From Cystobacter ferrugineus (GTDB lineage: Bacteria > Myxococcota > Myxococcia > Myxococcales > Myxococcaceae): a DNA stretch of 64,000 bases. Shown piece after piece: positions 25,976 through 35,184 of the stretch. Positions within the stretch are counted from its first letter, which is position 1, and every line of letters starts with the position of its first letter. The stretch covers positions 186,001 through 250,000 of the forward strand of contig NZ_MPIN01000006.1 in assembly GCF_001887355.1 (NCBI RefSeq). The letters run 5' to 3'. The notes under the pieces are model-generated. The model was not told where the DNA came from. It saw only the letters and a list, made by a program, of their open reading frames with translations, and made no database searches. The translations under genes were made by a program, and so were the position numbers.

Positions 25976-26758
25976 TCACTTCCGGGGGGACGCGCTCCGG
26001 CGCACCTGGATGAGCTCCGCCACGATGGACACGGCGATCTCCGCGGGCGTCAGCGCGCCGATGGGCAGGCCCATGGGCGAGCGGAGGCGCTCCAATGCCG
26101 CCGCCTCCACGCCGGCCGCCTCCAGCCGCATCCGGAAGCGCTCCGCCTTACGCCGGCTCCCGATGACGCCCAGGTAGGCCGAGGGCTTGGGCAGCAGGGC
26201 CTCCAGCACCGCCTGGTCCAGGGGGTGATCGTGCGTGGTGACGCAGAAGCAGTCCCGAGCGTCGGAGTTCAGGGCACGCGCGTGGTCGGCGGGATCCTTC
26301 AGGAGCACCTCGCACCCCGGGAAGCGCTCGGACGTGGCCCACTCGGGCCGGGCATCCACCACGGTGACGCGGAAGTCCACGTGGAGGGCGAGCGCCGCCA
26401 CCTCCCGGGCCACGTGCCCGGCCCCGAAGAGGGTGAGACGCATGGGGGCCTCGTGCTTCTCGAGGAACACCTTCATCCGGCCGCCGCAGCACATGCCCAG
26501 CTCGTGGGTGAGGTGGGTCTCGAGGGTCCGGGTGCGCTCGGGCGACGCGAGGAGCTGGCGCGCGGCCTCGATGATTTGAAACTCGATGGCGCCGCCGCCC
26601 ACGGTGCCGCGCAGCGAACCATCCTCGAGCACCACCATCTTCGAGCCGGGCTTCTGGGGCGTACTGCCCGCGCTCTCGATGACCGTGGCGAGCACGAAGG
26701 CCCGGCCTTCGGCGATGAGGGTGGCGATCTCCGCGTAGAGGGTCATCCGAGGGTCCAC
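25976..26758 (-). CDS. XdhC/CoxI-family protein
   Basis: Product of 260 aa from GTG at 26758 (GAGGT five bases upstream) or ATG at 26746. The family handles molybdenum cofactor: XdhC binds it and delivers it, after sulfuration, to xanthine dehydrogenase. Visible features are the N-terminal VIESAGSTPQKPGSKMVV, the GMCCGGRMKVFLE cysteine block and a Rossmann segment (LTLFGAGHVAREVA, VTVVDARPEW), with the terminal YLGVIGSRRK and SPMGLPIGALTPAEIAVSI. No molybdenum hydroxylase genes are in the window, so its client is elsewhere. Confidence 0.93.
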   Translation of the reverse strand: MDPRMTLYAEIATLIAEGRAFVLATVIESAGSTPQKPGSKMVVLEDGSLRGTVGGGAIEFQIIEAARQLLASPERTRTLETHLTHELGMCCGGRMKVFLEKHEAPMRLTLFGAGHVAREVAALALHVDFRVTVVDARPEWATSERFPGCEVLLKDPADHARALNSDARDCFCVTTHDHPLDQAVLEALLPKPSAYLGVIGSRRKAERFRMRLEAAGVEAAALERLRSPMGLPIGALTPAEIAVSIVAELIQVRRSASPRK

Positions 26759-26857
26759 AATCTACCTCACCTCCTGGGTCCGGACACGCCCCGCGGCACT
26801 CCCGGGTGACGAGGAAGAAAGCCGCACGACATCTCCCCGTAAGGAGAAGGGTCTAGG

Positions 26858-27874
26858 GTGCTGTCCATGTTCACGACCTCGCTTCTGCTGACCACGTTCC
26901 TGGGCGCCGCGCCCGCGACTCCCACCCCTCCCCCGTCCCCGCCCGCGACCCGGAAGGTCGTGACGTTCGAGGGCACGTGTGACGCGTCCGGCGCGGTGGA
27001 GCTCAAGGGCGGCCTGTTCCTCGTGGGGGACGACGAGAACAACGTGCTGCGCGTCTACGACGGCAACACCGGAGGCCCTCCGGTGCAGACCTTCGATCTG
27101 TCCTCGGCGCTGGGGCTTCCCGCGGGGAAGAAGCAGGCGCCCGAGACGGACATCGAAGCGGCGACGCCCCTGCCTCCCCTCTCCTTCTGGATGACGTCGC
27201 ATGGGCGCAAGAGCTCCGGGAAGCTCGACACCAACCGCTTCCGCTTCTTCGCCACCCGCACCTCCGAGGACGGCAAGGACGTGCGGCTCGAGGGCAAGCC
27301 GTACACGCGCCTGCTGGACGAGCTGCTCGCCGCGCCCCAGCTCGCGCCGTTCGGCCTCGCCCCGGCCTCCCAGAAGGCGCCCAAGGAGGAAGGCGGGCTC
27401 AACATCGAGGGCCTGACGGTGATGGAGGATGGGAAGTCCTTCCTGATCGGCTTCCGCAATCCCCGGCCCCAGGGCAAGGCGCTCGCCGTCACGCTGCTCA
27501 ATCCGCTGGAGCTGCTCCAGGGCAAGCCCGCGCGACTGGGCCCCGCGCTGTTGCTGGACCTGGGGGGCCAGGGCATCCGGTCCATGTCACGGTGGAGGGG
27601 CCGCTACCTCATCATCGGAGGCTCCGCGTCCGGCAGCGAGGGCTCGCGCCTGTTCGTCTGGGACGGGAAGGCGGAGCGACCCACGGTCGTCACCGGCGCC
27701 GACTTCACCGGTCTCAACCCCGAGGCCTTCGTCTCGTACGAGGACAAGGACGAAATCCTCGTGCTCAGCGATGACGGGACCCACCTGATCGACGGGGTGG
27801 AGTGCAAGCGCTTGAAGGATTCGGCCTCCAAGCGGTTCCGGGGAGTCTGGATCTCGCCTGCCACCACCCCTTGA
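26858..27874 (+). CDS. Secreted DUF3616-like protein
   Basis: Product of 338 aa from GTG at 26858 (AAGGAG 11 bases upstream); an ATG at 26867 is also possible. The N-terminus is a signal peptide, followed by a Pro/Thr-rich spacer. The body reads like a β-propeller (LFLVGDDENNVLRVYD, GLNIEGLTVMEDGKSFLIGF, RLFVWDGK, LNPEAFVSYEDKDEILVLSD), with EGL...LIGFRNP typical of DUF3616 proteins. No enzymatic residues are known for this family. It is divergent from xdhC. Confidence 0.7.
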   Translation: MLSMFTTSLLLTTFLGAAPATPTPPPSPPATRKVVTFEGTCDASGAVELKGGLFLVGDDENNVLRVYDGNTGGPPVQTFDLSSALGLPAGKKQAPETDIEAATPLPPLSFWMTSHGRKSSGKLDTNRFRFFATRTSEDGKDVRLEGKPYTRLLDELLAAPQLAPFGLAPASQKAPKEEGGLNIEGLTVMEDGKSFLIGFRNPRPQGKALAVTLLNPLELLQGKPARLGPALLLDLGGQGIRSMSRWRGRYLIIGGSASGSEGSRLFVWDGKAERPTVVTGADFTGLNPEAFVSYEDKDEILVLSDDGTHLIDGVECKRLKDSASKRFRGVWISPATTP

Positions 27875-27875
27875 G

Positions 27876-27955
27876 CCCGGAAGCACTCCGTTCCGGGTGC
27901 CAGGACACCACTCACGAACAACGGGGCGCCCCGCCGGAAGGAGGGAGCGCCCCGT
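27876..27955. terminator. Two hairpins between convergent genes
   Basis: CCCGGAA (27876-27882) pairs with TTCCGGG (27891-27897). ACGGGGCGC (27921-27929) pairs with GCGCCCCGT (27947-27955). They lie between the stop codons of the DUF3616 gene and the minus-strand MYXO-CTERM gene and probably end both transcripts. Neither has a clear T-run. Confidence 0.55.
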
Positions 27956-27969
27956 GTGTGTGCCGCGCC

Positions 27970-29013
27970 TCAGGACGAACGGCGCCGACGCGCGGTGAGC
28001 ACGAGGAAGAGGCCGCCGAGCAGGCTCAGGACCAGCGTCGGCTGTCCACCCGACGAGGCACAACCGCCTTGCGGCTCTCCTCCGGGCTCTCCCGGATTGC
28101 ACGTCGCGGGAGGCGACTGGGTGTCGACCGTCCAGGTGAACTCCACGGGAGTGGGATCCACATTGCCCGCGCTGTCCTTCGCACGAACCTTGAGGGTGTG
28201 CGAACCGTCGCTCAGGTTCTTGAAGAGCGCCACCTGATCACAGTCCGTGAAACCAGCGGCGGCGTTGTCGAGTTGGCACTCGAAGCGCGTGGCGCCCGTG
28301 GGCGAGCCGAACTCGAACACCGAGTGGCGGGAGGAATGAACCTGCTGCGGGTGTTCGGCGATAGTGGTGTCCGAGATGTTCGCGTTCACTCTGAAGGAAA
28401 TCTTCGCCGAACGAGTTCCGACGTTGCCAGCAGGATCCATGGCGGTTGCACTCACGGAATGATCTCCATCACTGAGTCCGAGAGGTTTATTGAACGTCCA
28501 ATTCCCCGCCGCATCCGCGACCACGGAGCCCGCGCTCTGGGCGTTATCGTCAATGAAGACATTGATGGTACTGGAAGGCTCGTTGGTCGTCCCCTGGATG
28601 CTGGGATCCGCCGTATGAACCACCTCACCGCTCGAAGGCACCGAGATAGCCACGGTAGGCGGAGTCATTTCAATGGTCCAGGAGTAGCAGGCAGGATTTC
28701 CCGCCTGCCCGCTGCTATCCACGGCAAAGACGCAGAAATTATGGGTGCCTGCTTTAAGGTTACCGTACGACAATGGGCTGCGGCAACCGAATGGACCATC
28801 GGTGTCAACCGTGCATCTGAAGGACGTAGCAGCGGATAGCGCGGAAAACTCGAACCTGGCCGTCGTCTGATTGGTTTGTTCAGGAGGCTTGGTATCAATT
28901 CTCGTCTCTGGACCCGCCAGCAAGCTGTCAGGCGCCGCCATCACGACAGCCGGACAGAAAGCCACCATCAACATCATCAAAGCAATACGCGTCCTCATAT
29001 TCTCCATCCTCAC
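27970..29013 (-). CDS. Ig-like repeat surface protein with MYXO-CTERM tail
   Basis: Product of about 347 aa from GTG at 29013; ATG starts at 29007 and 28998 are equally plausible. Signal peptide, then two Ig-like repeats of the type FEFSALSAATSFRCTVDTDG…WTIE, an intervening Big-type repeat (GTTNEPSSTINVFIDDNAQS) and a second copy near the C-terminus. The end has Cys (GCASSGGQ), a hydrophobic stretch (TLVLSLLGGLFLVLT) and ARRRRSS, which is the MYXO-CTERM sorting signal. In M. xanthus such tails are processed by myxosortase, and the Cys is thought to be lipidated for surface display. It is a smaller cousin of the next gene. Confidence 0.85.
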   Translation of the reverse strand: MRMENMRTRIALMMLMVAFCPAVVMAAPDSLLAGPETRIDTKPPEQTNQTTARFEFSALSAATSFRCTVDTDGPFGCRSPLSYGNLKAGTHNFCVFAVDSSGQAGNPACYSWTIEMTPPTVAISVPSSGEVVHTADPSIQGTTNEPSSTINVFIDDNAQSAGSVVADAAGNWTFNKPLGLSDGDHSVSATAMDPAGNVGTRSAKISFRVNANISDTTIAEHPQQVHSSRHSVFEFGSPTGATRFECQLDNAAAGFTDCDQVALFKNLSDGSHTLKVRAKDSAGNVDPTPVEFTWTVDTQSPPATCNPGEPGGEPQGGCASSGGQPTLVLSLLGGLFLVLTARRRRSS

Positions 29014-29116
29014 GGGAATGTGGTGCCCGCCCCTCTCCGAGCGAGCGGTAATCAGGGAGCACCAGTCCCTGTCTCACTGGTGCCCAAGTGCGGCGTAATA
29101 CAAAACAACTCGTGAC

Positions 29117-32100
29117 TCAACAGCGGCGACGCCTCACCCCGAAAAGGGCCAGCAGACCCCAGAGCAGCACCGGAGAAGGAACCGCACCACCAGCCGAACA
29201 AGTCAACCCGCCGCCACTTTCGATAATGTCGATGACATCCTCGGGAACATAGACGGAGAAAGACACACCAGGCGAGCGATCTTTACTTTTGTTGCCAAGT
29301 TCGTCCTCCGCTTGCGCCTCGACGGTATACTCGCCCGGCGCCAGCGCGGGGGAAGGCTTGAACGTCCACGCTCCATCAACTCCAGCCAGAGCGATGCCAC
29401 TCTCCACGCCGTTGATGAACACATGCACCTGGCCCTTGGATACGGATTTGCCAGAAATGGTAAGGCTTTCTGTCGCCACGCGACTGTCCTTCTCGGGCGC
29501 TAGAATCTCCGGGAATGCCGGCAGTTCGACGAGCACCTCCCATTCGTACACGGCGGGAGTGAGATCCTCGTTGCCATCGAGCCATGCACGCACCCGCAGA
29601 GTGTGGAGACCATTCTTGAGCTTTGAATACTCCTGCTCACTCTCACATGAAGTCCACGGATGATCTGGATTGCTCAAGTCAGGATCGAGCTGACACTTGA
29701 ATTCAACATCATTCTTCCTGACCTCGGGCACATTCGGCGCGGAGAAAACGAAATTCGCGATTCCCGACTTATAGGGACTGGGCGGCCCGCTGACGATCTC
29801 TGTCTCCGGGCGAAAAGTATTCACCACGAAGGAGATGATCGAAGTCTCCTTCTTGCGCTTGGCCCAATCAACAATCTGGGCCTTCAGCGTGTGAGCCCCC
29901 TCACTCAGTGGAGTCTGGGCCACGAATATCCAGCTTCCATTGTCTGGATTGGACACTGTCGTCTGCGCTGAAGTGCTGCCATCAAAAAACAGGGACACCG
30001 TGGCCCCTGGTTCGGAGGAATCGCCCTCGACAACAACATACCGGGTATTCGACATCCCATTGGGCGCCGGCTTCCTGATGACAATCTCAGGATCGGACGT
30101 ATCGACGGTCCAGGAGTATTCGACCGGAACCTTCTCGATATTCCCCAAGGAATCCACCGCTTGGACACGGAAGGTCTGTTTTCCTTCGGAAAGATTTGAA
30201 TAACTCATGCTTCCAACCGTTCCGCAGCGTTCGAATCCGCCACCATTTTTGGTACTCAACGAACACAGATAATAATCAATATTTGTCTTGTCCGACTTGA
30301 ATGTAAAATCAGCTTTTGTCTCAATCGTAAGAGGAGCCGGGAACCCCGTAAGCGTGGTAACCGGAGGTGTGAAATCCACCGTCCATCGAAAGGACTTACT
30401 CTCTCCCACGTTTCCCAAATAATCGATGGCCGCCACGGTGAAGGTATGTGGACCCTGCCCAAGGGACTCATACGTCTTGGGAGACGTGCACTCTCCAGGA
30501 GACTCATTATCGAGAGTACATCGAAATTTGACGGCCTGCTGTTCATCCGCCGACTCCTTGAACACAAAGGATGCGCGTTGGGAGTTGGTTGCACTATTGG
30601 GCGTCGAATTGATCACCACGCCGGGACCAGTCTTGTCGACACGCCACGTATGGCTTTTGCTGTCGGAAGAATTTCCCGCCTTATCCTTGGCAACGACCGA
30701 GAATTTATGAAGACCTTCAATCAACCCACTATAGGTTTTTGGGCTCGAGCAATTACCATCAACCGAGGGTGACTCCCCTTGAACCTCTCGAGTGCACACA
30801 AACGTCACTCCGGCCTCGTCTGCACGGAACTCGAACCTAGCGTCCGTCAGTCTCGTATCACTGGTCGTCCCAGTCAACGTCACTTCGGGCCGGCGGCTGT
30901 CCACCACCCATGTATGAGTCACAACTGGGCCGGTACTAGCATTATCCTTTGCCCGCAGATGGAACCTATATGTTCCATCGGTTGAAACCGTATATGGCCA
31001 TGGACTGGAGCAAGACTCGTATGACGTGCCATCCTTGGAGCACTCAAAAACAACATCCGCAAAGAGGCCATCCACGCAAACCCCCGTGGGGTGCTCATTG
31101 TCCAAGCACACGTCATCGTGGGTAAAACTAAAATTGGTCGTAAGATTGTTTGTGCTATCCGGCAGTGAGCCGGTAAGCCGCGCCACCGGAATATGCTTGT
31201 CCACCGTGAAAGAATGGGTATCCGACGCTCGGTTATCCGTCCCCTTGGTCGCCTCGGCATAAACATCATATTTCGCGTGATCCACGATTTGAACATCGTT
31301 GCGAAGAACCGTGACATTCATTGCCCACGCGCCATTCGAGCCCATCGTTGCATTTCCTGGAACTTCCGAGGTGCCTTGCGACGAGATACCCATGTAAACT
31401 TTTACAGTACTACCAGGTTCGGCCGTACCTTCAATCAGAAGTCCTGTGACTGGGTTGAAATACGCATACGTATCGGGGCCGGGATTATTCACTTCGGTGC
31501 TTGCAACCACATGTTCAGCATTATCTTCTGAGAGTGCGGCATCTGAAGCGTTTAGTGCTCGGTCAATGAGCCCAGAGTGAAGGGAGAGCGTATCGCGGAT
31601 GGGTTGAGCACCATTCCACGGGGTTCCTACCAACGTGGCGGCCAGGGCCGCTCCACCCACTCCCGCTTCGACCCCAAGTAGGCAATCTCCGTGCGAAGCC
31701 GCTTGGAACAGGATCCGGCCGCCTCCACCGCCTCCACCTGGAACCCCGGCGCCCATCAAATAGGGCGAAGCCCCTCCACCGCCGCCACCCCGGGCAAAAA
31801 CCCCTCCACACTCCGCGGAAGCACCAAATCGCAAATAGATGCTGCCGCCCGCGCCGCCACCACCTGCCCCCCCTCGGCCCGCCACTCCTCCCGGCGCACC
31901 GTCCGCGACGATCACACCCTTTCCAGAAAGCTGGTGCGCACGGATGAACATGGCACCACCTCCCGCCCCTCCCTCCGGACGCAACTCGTCCTCCCCTTGC
32001 CCACTGCCACCTCCACCTCCGAAGCTCAGGCGATCGGCCAGCGAATAGACCAGTTTCGCACCGCCCTCCCCGCCAAGCCCGAAGGCCTCGCCAGTCAGTT

Positions 32101-32893
32101 CCGTGGAGCCACCACCGCGGCCACCTGGACCGCCATTCCCTCCGCCACCTCCACCGGCGAGCGGGCACAAGCCTCCCCCACCGCCATGGGACACAGACTC
32201 ACGGCCCGTCGTCGTGGGGCCATATTGAGTGACGGCGATGCCCTCCCCCTTCCGGGCACCAGGCCGAACCGCCACGGACATGCCCAGACAGAGCGCTGGC
32301 TCGAAGGCATCCGGCACATAGACACCACCGCGAAAGCCCGCTCCCGTCGCGCTGAGGGTCCCCTCGTTGATCACCTCTCCCTTGGCCAGCAGGGCCACGA
32401 CACCACCGGTGCGGCCATTCCAGGGCGCCGCGCGCACTTCCGCTCCCTCGCGGATGCGCAGCTGGGTGTACTCGGGAACCCGGATGACCTGGGTCACCTG
32501 CGCCGCGTACGCATTCACCAGGGGCGCGGTCAACGTGAGTGCCCCATCACCGCTCGCCGCCAACCGGGCGAATTCCCACTGCCCCACCGAGTCATGAGAG
32601 AGTTCGATGGGCTTGCTCCCCCCGGGTGACGGTTCCGGCACCAGTCCGGTCGACTGCAACACCATCACCAGGTCGCCCTTGGAGAATCCGTCCGTGTCCG
32701 CCACCAGCAACACGGTGTCGCCCGGCGCCGCCGGCCCGCTCACCTGGGCATAGCGGTTGATGACCCTGCCCGGCTCGCTCACCGTGAGCGGCCCATCCCG
32801 TCCAGTTCCCACTCCAAATGAATCGGGCTCGCCCCAGGCGGGACTGGAGCCAAGCCCCAGACCCAACAGTGCAGTCCGCAACCATGCCTTCAT
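29117..32893 (-). CDS. Large Gly-rich/Ig-like repeat surface protein with MYXO-CTERM tail
   Basis: Product of 1258 aa; GAGGAGGAG lies upstream of the ATG. A signal peptide leads to a region with long glycine runs (residues about 220-400), then repeats of about 90 residues containing CTLDNESPGECTSPKTY-like motifs with paired cysteines and VxAxDxxGN, at least five copies. It ends with GGGLTCSAGGAVPSPVLL then GVRRRRC, a MYXO-CTERM tail. The segment 29.6-31.5 kb is visibly more A/T-rich than its neighbours. It is probably an adhesin or matrix protein anchored at the surface. Tandem with the smaller MYXO-CTERM gene downstream (104 bp) and OmpA-like gene upstream (31 bp), it probably belongs to one operon. 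Confidence 0.82.
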   Translation of the reverse strand: MKAWLRTALLGLGLGSSPAWGEPDSFGVGTGRDGPLTVSEPGRVINRYAQVSGPAAPGDTVLLVADTDGFSKGDLVMVLQSTGLVPEPSPGGSKPIELSHDSVGQWEFARLAASGDGALTLTAPLVNAYAAQVTQVIRVPEYTQLRIREGAEVRAAPWNGRTGGVVALLAKGEVINEGTLSATGAGFRGGVYVPDAFEPALCLGMSVAVRPGARKGEGIAVTQYGPTTTGRESVSHGGGGGLCPLAGGGGGGNGGPGGRGGGSTELTGEAFGLGGEGGAKLVYSLADRLSFGGGGGSGQGEDELRPEGGAGGGAMFIRAHQLSGKGVIVADGAPGGVAGRGGAGGGGAGGSIYLRFGASAECGGVFARGGGGGGASPYLMGAGVPGGGGGGGRILFQAASHGDCLLGVEAGVGGAALAATLVGTPWNGAQPIRDTLSLHSGLIDRALNASDAALSEDNAEHVVASTEVNNPGPDTYAYFNPVTGLLIEGTAEPGSTVKVYMGISSQGTSEVPGNATMGSNGAWAMNVTVLRNDVQIVDHAKYDVYAEATKGTDNRASDTHSFTVDKHIPVARLTGSLPDSTNNLTTNFSFTHDDVCLDNEHPTGVCVDGLFADVVFECSKDGTSYESCSSPWPYTVSTDGTYRFHLRAKDNASTGPVVTHTWVVDSRRPEVTLTGTTSDTRLTDARFEFRADEAGVTFVCTREVQGESPSVDGNCSSPKTYSGLIEGLHKFSVVAKDKAGNSSDSKSHTWRVDKTGPGVVINSTPNSATNSQRASFVFKESADEQQAVKFRCTLDNESPGECTSPKTYESLGQGPHTFTVAAIDYLGNVGESKSFRWTVDFTPPVTTLTGFPAPLTIETKADFTFKSDKTNIDYYLCSLSTKNGGGFERCGTVGSMSYSNLSEGKQTFRVQAVDSLGNIEKVPVEYSWTVDTSDPEIVIRKPAPNGMSNTRYVVVEGDSSEPGATVSLFFDGSTSAQTTVSNPDNGSWIFVAQTPLSEGAHTLKAQIVDWAKRKKETSIISFVVNTFRPETEIVSGPPSPYKSGIANFVFSAPNVPEVRKNDVEFKCQLDPDLSNPDHPWTSCESEQEYSKLKNGLHTLRVRAWLDGNEDLTPAVYEWEVLVELPAFPEILAPEKDSRVATESLTISGKSVSKGQVHVFINGVESGIALAGVDGAWTFKPSPALAPGEYTVEAQAEDELGNKSKDRSPGVSFSVYVPEDVIDIIESGGGLTCSAGGAVPSPVLLWGLLALFGVRRRRC

Positions 32894-32923
32894 GGAGTCG
32901 CTCCTCCTCGAGATACCTGAGAT

Positions 32924-34720
32924 CTAGTCGTTCCTGATGATGGAGAACTCCACCCGGCGGTTCTTCTCTCGACCCATCATCGTTCCGTTATTGGCGGCGG
33001 GCCGTGTCCCACCGTAGCCCCTGGCCTCGAGCCGCTCCGGTGCCACTCCCCTCTCGATGAGGTACTGACGCACCGCCATGGCCTGTTCCTGCGACAGCTG
33101 CAGGTTGGCGTTGGGAAAGCCCCGGTCATCCGTGTGGGCCCCGATCGAGATGAGCGGAAACTCCGGGTGCTCGTGGATGACCTTCACCACCCATTTGAGC
33201 TGTTCGTTGGCACGAGCATCCAGCACGGCTCGATCGGGAACGAAGTAGACCTTGCTCTTCAAGAGCAATTCCGCCTGGGTGATCTCCACCAACGGAATCT
33301 CATGAGGTGGGCAGCCGTAGTTCAACACTGTCCCGGAGACGTTGGGGCAACTGTCGAACCGGTTCGCGACGGTGTCTCCATCCCGATCCGATTCGGGACA
33401 GCCCTGAAGCTTCGGATCTCCCTTCTGCTTCGGGCAGAGATCGACGTCGTCATCGACGTCGTCTTCGTCCAGATCGTTCTTGGGGCAACCGCGCGTCTCG
33501 GGTGGACCTGGCGAGGCCGGACAGGAGTCCAACTCATTCTGGGTCCCGTCCTTGTCATCATCGGGCATGGGACAGCCCATCCAGGCGGCCTCTCCCACTT
33601 CGCTCGGGCACGCGTCCAGCGCGTCCTCGATTCCGTCTCCATCCAGGTCCCGAAGGGGGCAGCCCTTGCGCTCCTGGGTTCCGGTCTCGTAGGGACAACG
33701 ATCCAACCCGTTGTTCACCCCATCTCGGTCCTCGTCCAGATCCGGGCACTCTTCCGCCGTGTGCTTGAGGTCCGCGGAACAATTGACGGACGACTCATCC
33801 GGCAGCCGCGGGGGCGTCACGTTTCCAAAGGCCGTTCCCACCATCACGCGGAACAAAGGTGTTCCGGGCGCCGAGCCCACTCCCACGCCTCCCAGCGCGA
33901 ACATCTCAAAGGAGGGGTTGACCAGGTAACGGGTTCCCACGAGCAGGTTCATCGAGGGTTTCGTGTCCTTCACCAGGGGAACACTGCCCGTCACATCGAG
34001 TTCCCAGCGCAGCCGACGACCCACCGTCGCGGCCACGGCTCCGAAGCGCACCTCCTGCTGCGATGGGGCCTGATCAGCGGAGGGAGCTGGCACCAGCAAC
34101 TGGGATTCCAAGGCCAACCGGAACCAGCCGAAACGCCGGCCCAACATCACCTGCGGGGAGAACTGAGCGCTTGTCGCTCCCATTGGCCCCGATGCGTTCC
34201 CGAGCGGCAACCCCACCCTCAGCCCAAGCGCCACGTCCATCACCTTGCCATCACGCTGGGACAACAGCCCCCAGCGGACGCCCACCGAGGGCGTGGACAA
34301 CCCATAGCGGACCGGCTGCGCGAAGCCCTTGTCGATCAGGTTGTCTCCCCGCTGGAAGGCCACCAGCGGGATTTGTGCTCCGATCTCGAGCCAGTGCTTC
34401 AGGGAGTAGGCGGCAGCCAGATGCGCGCTCAACCTGTTGCTCACGCGCGCCCCCACCCGGGTGCTGGAATTGCCAGTCGCACTGTATGCGTACAGGACGA
34501 GTGGATCCTGTTGGTATTGCCCTACAGTGGAGACACGCAGTTCCCCCTGAGGCAGCAACTCCCCGGTGCCCACCAGCAGAGAGCCCGCGGCGCCAGGATT
34601 CAATTCCAGTCTTTCCAGGGAAATCCCTTGCGCCCCGGCGGGAGCCGCCACGAGGAACAGGACCACCGTCAGCCCGAGTCCCCTCGGTGACAGGCTCCAT
34701 CTGGACTGACCTCGGCTCAT
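32924..34720 (-). CDS. OmpA-family outer-membrane protein with thrombospondin type 3 repeats
   Basis: Product of 598 aa from ATG at 34720 (GGGGAGGGGG just upstream). Signal peptide (1-~30), a β-barrel-like or lipocalin-like N-terminal region (about 35-300), Asp-rich calcium-binding thrombospondin 3 repeats (DLDEDRDGVNNGLDRCP, DLDGDGIEDALDACP and three or more others), then an OmpA C-terminal peptidoglycan-binding domain (ISIGAHTDDRGFPNANLQLS, GYGGTRPAANN). It links the outer membrane to the cell wall. It starts the probable surface-protein operon with the two MYXO-CTERM genes. Confidence 0.9.
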   Translation of the reverse strand: MSRGQSRWSLSPRGLGLTVVLFLVAAPAGAQGISLERLELNPGAAGSLLVGTGELLPQGELRVSTVGQYQQDPLVLYAYSATGNSSTRVGARVSNRLSAHLAAAYSLKHWLEIGAQIPLVAFQRGDNLIDKGFAQPVRYGLSTPSVGVRWGLLSQRDGKVMDVALGLRVGLPLGNASGPMGATSAQFSPQVMLGRRFGWFRLALESQLLVPAPSADQAPSQQEVRFGAVAATVGRRLRWELDVTGSVPLVKDTKPSMNLLVGTRYLVNPSFEMFALGGVGVGSAPGTPLFRVMVGTAFGNVTPPRLPDESSVNCSADLKHTAEECPDLDEDRDGVNNGLDRCPYETGTQERKGCPLRDLDGDGIEDALDACPSEVGEAAWMGCPMPDDDKDGTQNELDSCPASPGPPETRGCPKNDLDEDDVDDDVDLCPKQKGDPKLQGCPESDRDGDTVANRFDSCPNVSGTVLNYGCPPHEIPLVEITQAELLLKSKVYFVPDRAVLDARANEQLKWVVKVIHEHPEFPLISIGAHTDDRGFPNANLQLSQEQAMAVRQYLIERGVAPERLEARGYGGTRPAANNGTMMGREKNRRVEFSIIRND

Positions 34721-35184
34721 GCCCCCTCCCCTCGACAGGATGTTCAGTCCGCTGGTGACAATCACGCAAAACCCGATTCACTCTCAAAGACAGAAAAGAA
34801 TCCGTGACAAGCGAGAAACCTCCTCGCCTGTTGCTCGCGGAACCAGGAATGGTGCGGTACCTGGGGTGGTACAGGCTCTGAAGAGTTTACAGCAAGTCCG
34901 TCAGGCCTACGACCCCGGGCGCGCAGCAACGAGCGTTATTTGCTGGACATGCCCTACAAGATTTCTGTTAAATGCTGAGCATCGTCAAGGGCTTTCAAAC
35001 GAATAGTGAACCCGATGGGGGGGGGTACTTGCGAGTTCACGAAGTCACGTGTCATTCAGCAAACGCGCACGACATGCCACCCTGGAGCCGCAATTCTTCA
35101 TCCTCCAGTGGCAAGTGTGTCTGGATATTGGCGCGCGCGAACGTGGGCGGGGTGGGGAAACGTAACGCGGGAGAAGAGGGGGCA
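34721..35184. other. Divergent intergenic region upstream of the T6SS locus
   Basis: 464 bp between the OmpA-like gene and tssJ. It is less GC-rich than the genes around it. I searched for a -24/-12 (σ54) element and for -35/-10 pairs toward tssJ and found no convincing match. A GGTAC direct repeat (near 34857 and 34869) is the only small pattern. It must hold the 5' regions of both operons. Confidence 0.5.

Noticed and set aside
31560..32170. Direct repeat-like pattern that could look like a CRISPR or tandem repeat
   Set aside because: It is the in-frame glycine-codon tract of the MYXO-CTERM protein. There are no regular spacers or repeats of CRISPR length.
34721..35184. Possible σ54 promoter upstream of tssJ
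   Set aside because: No GG-N10-GC spacing with TGGCA/TTGC-type elements was found, so I make no claim on how the T6SS is started.
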